A stretch of DNA of 64,000 nucleotides. Source: Pristionchus mayeri. Its lineage: Eukaryota; Nematoda; Chromadorea; Rhabditida; Neodiplogasteridae. The stretch lies in assembly GCA_036245805.1 (NCBI GenBank), contig BTRK01000004.1, positions 27,637,541-27,701,540 on the forward strand, in the 5' to 3' direction. Below the pieces are notes generated by a model. It ran no database searches, was not told the DNA's origin, and saw only the letters and a program-made list of their open reading frames with translations. Positions 57,181 through 64,000 of the stretch are shown here, one piece after another (within the stretch, counting starts at the first letter, position 1; every line of letters begins with the position of its first letter). The position numbers and the translations under genes are program-made.

Positions 57181-60100
57181 TTAGACGAAGGTCGACGTCG
57201 ATCCCTTCGTCGGTTCCCCTTGGGCAATCAATGTCTTGTTAGGCACGTATTGACCTGAGGAGGCATTCATCCATTACCGTAATCAAGAAGCAATATCTTA
57301 ATTGTGAAGCACATCCCATTGATATCCCCCCCCCTGCCTTCCCATGGATGGACTTACCGATGAAGCTTCCATCCTCAGTGAATCTGCCTGGGTCGGTGTC
57401 TCCGTACTCCGCCATGGAGTCAGTCTCCGATTCAGCCTTGCTGCCAGTCAACGACCTCTTCTCGTCATCCTCACTACAACAATCACAAGGATCATACAAT
57501 GCAACAAGAAATAATGGGAAGGAAGTGTACCAGTTAGGGAAAATAGAGAAAGAGGAGAGAGTACTCACTTCTTGTACTCTCCGAAGTGCTGCTTGCCCAG
57601 GATGGGTTCTCTGCCCTGCTCTCTCTCTCTCTCCGACACGGGGTAGTTCTGGCCACGGTGTCTCAATTACACTCATTACAGTCGACTCCGAGTTACACGA
57701 TGGAATATGTTTGCCATTTTTCACATTGCAAAGGAATGAGGCGTAGTCTCATGCACTGAGTGCTGGCACTTTCATCCGATTCCCTCTCTCTCTCTCTTAA
57801 TCAGACTTACCTGCAGATGATGCATGCGATGCAGCAGATGCAGATGAGGAGGAGGAGGATGAGAAGGAGGAGGAGCAGCAGCCACAGACGAGCAGAGCGA
57901 GGAGCTGAACAGAGAAGGGAATGGGGGTAGGGGAACGAGACAAGGGGAAGCAGCTGAGAGATTGCGACAGGAAAGGAGCGCAAGTTGGTTGGCAATCTGG
58001 ATGGAGCAATGGTAGATAATCTTTGTGTGTTTGTAATCTCTCCTACTCACTCTCCTCGCCGCTCCCCGATGGGAATTCAGTCCTTGTCGTGGTAGTGTGA
58101 TCTACTCAACCCATGATTTCTCCCTCGTCATCATCGATAATCCCCCCCTAGATAGTAGTTCACTCACATCTTCCCGTGGTGGTTACACTCTGGATGGGCG
58201 AGTAGCTCCTCTCTTCTTCTCCAGTCGACGCCCTCTCCACTGCTACAGTACGCACCTCGTACTTCGTGCCAGGAGACAGATCCTCCACCGCCACTGTAAA
58301 CAAATTGCAATCAGATAACTCCAATCACAACTGGGCAGACTACACCCTTCCCCATTGCTCCTCCCCTCATCCCATCATTCGACCCTATCTCCTTCCTCAC
58401 CAGTGAGTGTCTCTGGTTTTCCATCGGCAGTTTTCCACTCTTCCTCTCCTGCTTCCTTGTACTGCACTTCCAGGTAGTTTCCCACTGGACGACGCGCCTG
58501 CACAAATACTCAATCTCATCAACGGTTGAGTCCAAATCAGAGTAGATCCATTCCCCTCATCCCCTCCTGCTCACCTCATTGTCGAAGTCTCCGGGCACGA
58601 AGCTGACATTGAATCCCGTGTCTCCGATCTGTTCAATCTGCAGCGACGGCACCTCTGGGTCCACTGCAATTCACTTCCATTCAATGACAACTACTAATTC
58701 TCGTAGATGATCCCTCCAAGTTTCCTTCGTCTTCTCTCTCTCCTCTCCTATTTCACCTCCCTCAGTAGTCCCCTCACAGATCGAGAGAATGCTCACGCAC
58801 AGAAGGGAGGGGGGAGGTATCGGGTGGCCCTTCCCTCCCTACTTCTTTCTCCCCTGGGCAACTCACGTAATCCGATAATCTCTGACTGCATAACTATCAT
58901 CTGTTTCAGCTGCTTTTTCGTGCATGCGCCAACACTTGTTTTACACTCCCCTGGGGGATGGGACGAGAAGATGCAAGGTAGGATGCACCTCTCCCTCCCG
59001 CGCGATTCCAGGGTGACGTGTGAGATAATATAGGCGTCCCTTCAAACTCCCTTCGGAGTGCACCTTGAGAGAAGAGATGATGCAGAAAGAGAGCAGTGGA
59101 GCGTGAGAGGGAGCAAGACTACTTCGGAAGAGTGGAAGGATCCACTGAGACACCTCATCACTCAACACCCCCGTTGCACGGTACCAAATCAATACTCGAA
59201 GAGAGCTTTCATCCAATCGTATGTTTCTCTCCGTTCCAAGGGACGACTTTGGGAAACCTCCAAAGAATAACAAGCCATTGCAGTAGTCATTCCCGCTGTT
59301 CCCTCACATCTGGCACATCTCTGCTACGAGATAGAGTCTTCTCTCTCGTCAGAGATGGAACGCTGTGATTCCTTATCCCTCTTCTGATATCACTCATCCT
59401 TCCCTCCTCTCCTCTGGGGAAGGGTAATAAATGAGTGGTGTCACTCGTTAACCCCTCCTAGTGCAACATCCGCCCTTTCAACAGCTGCTATTTCTTAGCC
59501 GCACTCCGATTTCCCAATTGTCTCAGTTTCGGAGCCCCTCACAGGTCCTACTTATTTCTTTAGGAACAAAACATCATCTACCTTACAAGTTCAAAGCTTT
59601 GAATGGGCCACTCCCCCTCTTTCCATTGAATGTCTCCAGTGTAGACCACTTCCTTTCACACTTTCAAAGTAAAAGAGTTGGCGCACGAGGATCGGAGTTG
59701 AACTGCCAAATCTGGCAGAGGATGAAAAAGTGAGGGCCTCTTTATGAATAGGGGGAAGCTCTTCATAATTCGGTTCCATTCACAGAGGGAGGAGACATTT
59801 GTGCCACCCAGCTCAGCCCAATCCCAGGCCGGCCTTCATCCACACTTATTATAGTCATCGGAACTTCAGATTCAGAAGACCCCTACTCTCTCCCTTCTCC
59901 TCCTTGTCCGAACATTCTCTTCTCTTCCGGTGTCCTTGTGCATTCAAAGGAGTGAGAAGAGCGGGTCCTAATCTGTTTATAAACACCATCTTCCCTTGGA
60001 CAGAGCGGGGCATAAGCCCCTCCGGTCTAACACCGCTCTCCTCCCCGCACTCCCTCCCCACTCTCTCCTCGCCTTCTCACATCGGAAGTGAGAATTGGTG

Positions 60101-63100
60101 TGTCAGTGAGAATGAGGAAGGAGTCGAATCAGGGATGGCTTCTGCTTCGACTACTACTTCGAGATGGTCTCTGCACTCTCACCACTCCCCATCTCCATGG
60201 TACTCTCGTTCGTGGGAACTCCTGCCTAATGAAGGGTACGCACTAGCTCCTTCCCTATCAACTAGACCAATAATAGAGAGAGAGCCACAGCCATATCCAT
60301 GAATAATCTAACACCCACTTCACTACTAAGCTGCTAAGCTATAATAAATGCGGACACTAGGCCCTCTCCATTCTAACCAACCTTTTTCCCATGCCTTCGC
60401 TTCAGCAGAAGTGGGAATCTTTGCTTGTGGTGTAGATATCACTACAGCTACGGTGTAGAAAGCGACGAAAAGAAGGAGTCTCATAGCGGATAGAGGGAGA
60501 CTAGGGAGGGACAACTAGGAAGACTATCCTTACGACTACGACTGCAGCAATGGTCGAGTGTCCAGCTGAGCCCCCGGTGTCCCTTTCAGAGGAGAGGAGG
60601 AGGAGGAATGAGACGGAGAGAGCTCCGCCCCCTCAGGGAGAGGCCCCAGAGGGAGAGAGATAGAGAGAGAAGGAGGGAAATCGAGAGAGGCAACGTTTCT
60701 CTCCAGTCCCCGTGTGAAAGAGTTCGCTTCTCGCTGTCCTATCGATATCCGAGGAATTAATGGCCAAAAAAGGGCAAGAAAATATTGGAACAACTCGCTT
60801 GAAGATCCCAGTCGTTGATACGGAAAAATAAAGGGATTTTCACTCAGCAAAAAAGGAATTGAGACAAATAACTGTTTTCAGCAAAATCTAAACACATTCG
60901 TATATCTTGGAGAGATATAGTAGAAAAGAAGGAAGAGCACTTCCCTTTCAATCATCAGTCGAACGTGTCCCCTTCTCCCTCCTTTCTCGTTTCTATTCCA
61001 TTTAGTCATCTCCATTCCTTCCCAGTCCACTTTTCTCCCCTTCCCTCCGTTCTCTCCCTCTATCGTCTAGCACATCGAAAGGACTCTTCTAAGCCTCTCT
61101 GTTCCATCTCTCAAAGTGCCCCTCATCGATAGCTCTTAGGGGCAAACCCTCAGAACGAGAGATGGGTGGACATTAATCAATCTGCATAGAAATAATGCAG
61201 AATATCTCTACTATTCCACTGGGAAATTAAATTGTAATCACTTTCGAGATTTTTTTTAGCAGTTAGAACGCGTGCTGTCTGGGGGGGGGCTCATAAACAG
61301 CGGATAACGACGCAGTTACAGCTTGATCCAAGCACATTTTTGCTCCAAAGCAAGATCACCCAGATTTCTCATGCGTCACAGGAACATTTCTTAGAACGAT
61401 TCAGTTAAACAAATTGGGAGAGAGGACAAGGTCTTCCTATCATTCCGCTTCCCTTCCTCCGTCTCTCCATTGGGGTCGACAACGTCGAAATTGGATTCTT
61501 CCCTTTTATGCAAGGGAGAGAGAGAGGAGGGGAGACAGAGCAATGAAGAGAAATTGACTCCGATTGATGCAGCCCCACAATCTAATTGAGAGATTGGAGA
61601 AGGACTACTGAGACACGAGAGGACACTCTAATGAACCCCCGATAGACCGTCCTTCATCCCCCCCCTCCTCCCTTACCTCCAGCAGCAGTGATCTCTGGCA
61701 GAGTGGTTGCATCATCACTGGATGGATCTCCCTCTCCCGCCTTCGTCGTCGCCCTCACAAGGAATCGATACGGAGTCTCGTACTCCAGACCCGTCAGACG
61801 GACCTGCACACACAACCAATTGCTTCCCCCATCAATAATCATGCAATAATCAATTCTCGATGCCCTCTTCCAGTGTGCTACCGTACCTCTCTCTGTCTGA
61901 GTGGCAGTATCTGCTTCTTGCAGTCATTCGTCTTCTTCGATCCCTGCGTCCTGCAGTACTCCAGTGCGTAGCCAGTCAGACTGCAATCGTCAGATTACGC
62001 ACAAAGATAACCGATGAAATTATTCGAAATTAGATCATTAGTTGTAGACTGACTTTCCGTTGAGGTGCTTGGGTCTGTTCCACTTGACGACAACCACAGC
62101 CTTGTCGTCTCCCTCTCGCTGATTCATCGGATACGCAGAGAGAGATCGGACTGGGGATGGGACTGAAACAAAAACGAATCAGAGTTGAACTTAGAATGCC
62201 AATGATCCCTTATATCAACACCTCCAATAATCATGGCTGAATAAGGGATTTCTTACATCCTTCGAGGGTCCAGAACTCGATGGTCGTCGACTTCGGTCCT
62301 TCGTGAGCTCCGTTCGCAACCTACAATGACCAGGTTGCTTCTATCTTAGAAGTTGCACCTCAATTAGGTTTTCGTAATTCCACCCACTACTCACCGTGAT
62401 GTACGCCTTGTTCTTGGAGGCTGGCTTGAGATCCCACACTGTCGCCTTCGTCTGAGTCGGACCAACGTGGATCACCTGCAATAGACACGTACCATACACA
62501 ACTAGGAAGACCTCTCGGGGTACAGTACTCTGAGTTCGTCCAGGTGCATTCACTCACCTTCTTCCTCGATCCATCAGTCGGCCCCTCGTCATCGGGAGAA
62601 TCGGCACGACGATTACGCGACTGAAAGTGCAGCCATGCATTCTTCATCTTCCCCGTTATGCACACTTATTTAATAGTGAAGGATTGGACTCACGATGACA
62701 ACAGTGTCTCTTCTCCTTCTTCTCCTGAGGAAGAAACTCTCCTTGTCTCCTCCATCCTCATAGTCGTAGTCCTCACTCTTCTCCCCTCCATTATCATCGT
62801 CAGCCCAGTAGTGGATCTACGAGTTATGGGTAAGAGGAGAAAAAAAGGAGATAGTAAAGGAAGCAACTTCAAAAGGTTCGTCAAACTCGACTCTCACCTT
62901 GTATCCGGTGAAGTTTCCATTGGCTCCGGAGGGGTCGATGGGCAGCCATCTGAACGTCGCTGACGTCACGTCCTGGTCCTGTCGATGGAGATGATTGGAA
63001 GCTACTTCTGAGTAAGTGATCTTCCTCCCTCACCTGCACTGCGAATCCATCGACGACAGCAGAAGGAACTCCCTCTCCCGTGAATCCCTCCACCACTTCG

Positions 63101-64000
63101 GGAGTCACCGTGGCCACTCCCTGGTCGTTCACTGCTTGCACCTGCAAGTATCCATTTAGGAACCACGAACAAGCATTCACAATTATCATCATAAATCCAT
63201 AATCTCTCTCTCTCACCTGCACCAGATAAGGTTGGAATGGTTGGGCGTCGTCATCGTCGAGAGTGATCGTGAACTTCTTCGCGTAAGGGTCATTCACATC
63301 CATCTCCTTCCAGTCAGCATCCGAACCGTCACGAGGACGATATCTTAAAAATATCAAGGATATAGCAAGAGAGAAAGCAAAAGATCTGCAGCCCGATGCG
63401 GGGCTCGAACCCGCGACAGCCAGATTAAGAGTCTGGTGCTCTACCGACTGAGCTAACCGGGCAGACGATTCACCATTTCAGAGCATCAGATAAGTTCTAA
63501 TAGGATAAACGCATCCCAGTCGAGAAAATTGGCAACGAATCAGAAAATAGTTCGGATGTTCAACAAGCGCGAGATACAATGAGGAGATATAGATTGCAAT
63601 GTTGGTAAGGGCCTCACCTGATCTTGTAGTGGAAGTCGTTTCCGTTCCATTCCTCTCTGGGCATCGGCCTCCACGAGACAACCAGATTCTCGGGAGAGGC
63701 ACCACGAGCTACCACCTGAAGGACAATGCATATTCCCTCCGAATGAGCCATTCGATATGGAAACGCAAGAAATGAAAAATGGGTTGACTTACATCACTGG
63801 GATTCCTATCGGGAAGCTGGGGAGGAGTAACACAAGTTCCCTTCGTTTTCACTGGAGAAGAATCACCCACGGAGTTGCGAGCGATCACGCGGAAGGAATA
63901 CTGCAAATAGGAATATTGTTATATCGTATCATGACTGAAACGAACACAATTACCATTTTAAAACGTGTGATTTCTCTGCCATAGTCCTTCTCACCTGTCC
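57181..64000 (-). CDS. sax-7: SAX-7 / L1CAM adhesion receptor, 3' half (runs off right edge)
   Basis: Reading leftwards from 64000 there are fibronectin-III exons: YSFRVIARNSVGDSSP, ENLVVSWRPMPREEWNGNDF, RPRDGSDADWKEMDV, SATFRWLPIDPSGANG, then six consecutive Arg at 62726-62709. Further FnIII exons follow (VKWNRPKHLNGK, VRLTGLEYETPYRFLV, LEVQYKEAGEEEWK). The transmembrane segment is at about 57900-57812 (ARLWLLLLLLLILLLLICIC). The cytoplasmic tail has GRFTEDGSFI|GQYVP, the ankyrin-binding FIGQY split by an intron (57254/57358), and the C-terminus STSTFV, a PDZ ligand, with stop 57183-57181. This is the neuroglian/SAX-7 pattern. The protein maintains neuronal position and dendrite shape. The Ig domains and signal peptide are outside the window. 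Confidence 0.93.
58680..61653 (-). other. large intron of sax-7
   Basis: Between the FnIII exons ending at about 61660 and starting at about 58665. Apart from the signal-peptide exon at 60382-60484 nothing is supported. It holds a poly-G run at 61281-61289. Confidence 0.45.
60382..60484 (-). CDS. signal-peptide exon of a possible nested small secreted protein
   Basis: The ATG at 60484 encodes MRLLLFVAFYTVAVVISTPQ, a textbook signal peptide, followed by AKIPTSAEAKAWEK and a GTTGG donor. A CTTCCTAG sequence lies upstream near 60515 and could take a spliced leader. A candidate next exon at about 60227-60190 (after TTAGGCAG, ending at a GTGAGA donor) can join, but no stop or family was established. 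It sits on the same strand as sax-7, so an alternative internal start of sax-7 is a second possibility, although the phase to downstream sax-7 exons was not shown. Confidence 0.35.
62709..62726 (-). other. sax-7: hexa-arginine protease site in SAX-7 FnIII region
   Basis: Six consecutive Arg codons (AGG/AGA) precede DTVVI in a fibronectin-III domain, in the context ESFFL-R6-D. L1-family proteins are known to be cleaved at a basic site in the third FnIII domain, and this position and composition fit a furin-type site. Cleavage itself is inference. Confidence 0.7.
63390..63462 (-). tRNA. tRNA-Lys (anticodon CTT) inside a sax-7 intron
   Basis: The 73 bases are identical to those at 46027-46099, with the same cloverleaf, CTT anticodon and A/B boxes. 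It lies on the sense strand of sax-7, in the intron between the exon reading RYRPRDGSD (about 63345) and the exon encoding NGNDFHYKIR (about 63620). A short A-run near 63378-63382 supplies the T-terminator on the transcribed strand. Flanking sequences differ from those of the other copy. Confidence 0.98.

Noticed and set aside
59461..60302. Several open frames of 60-170 codons in the sax-7 intron on the + strand
   Set aside because: No domain, no phase-compatible exons and repeat-like composition.
1..64000. CRISPR arrays, bacterial operons, prophage
   Set aside because: No regularly spaced direct repeats and no prokaryotic gene structure. The window is nuclear eukaryotic DNA.
1..64000. Window-wide enrichment of ACGGTA/TACCGT as a regulatory code
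   Set aside because: Outside the 1.5-2.0 kb cluster the number of copies seems near what chance allows for a 6-7-mer in 64 kb.

Overview
The window is nuclear DNA from a nematode. The evidence is intron-dense genes (exons of about 50-200 bp, introns of about 40-60 bp), matches to nematode-type fibulin-1, SAX-7/L1CAM, LAD-2-like L1CAM, spinster, gelsolin-like and vWA/C-type-lectin proteins, a pair of nematode-type chemoreceptors, AG acceptors placed directly before start codons (as expected for spliced leaders), and a mariner element. High intron density and loose splice acceptors (TTTGAG and TTGAAG as well as TTTCAG) argue against Caenorhabditis itself. A diplogastrid-like or other free-living rhabditid is possible, but the species cannot be read from this sequence.

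Layout. 1-942 (-): 5' part of an F-box-like gene. 3117-9701 (+): fibulin-1 with two mutually exclusive 3' ends. 10400-20161 (+): LAD-2-like L1CAM cell-adhesion receptor, with a coiled-coil gene nested antisense in one intron. 20538-26204: a small membrane protein (-), a 7TM chemoreceptor (+), a two-TM protein (-) and a second, related 7TM chemoreceptor (-). 26383-30303 (+): multi-EGF single-pass membrane protein. 30405-34205 (-): secreted Cys-rich/vWA/C-type-lectin protein with a small secreted-protein gene nested antisense. 34818-41532 (-): urocanate hydratase, carrying a nested antisense Lys/Glu-rich gene and, in intron 1, a complete but catalytically mutated mariner. 42680-45798 (+): spinster-type MFS transporter. 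46027-46099 (-): tRNA-Lys(CTT). 46710-49305 (+): gelsolin-like protein. 49.3-55.5 kb: repeat-rich zone with a perfect 25-bp hairpin, a 1.34-kb foldback element and a 1.27-kb terminal-inverted-repeat element, interleaved with exons of an unrecognised gene. 57181-64000 (-): 3' half of a sax-7/L1CAM gene with a second, identical tRNA-Lys in one intron and a small signal-peptide exon in another.

Several genes belong to the cell surface and extracellular matrix: fibulin, two L1-type adhesion receptors, an EGF receptor-like protein and a vWA/lectin protein. Two themes stand out. First, at least three genes sit antisense inside introns of other genes. Second, a short sense-oriented intronic motif, TGATCTTTGATCTCT and close variants, lies just upstream of many splice acceptors in unrelated genes on both strands. 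Exon boundaries were read by eye from frame, phase and splice signals. Gene spans are firmer than every internal boundary.
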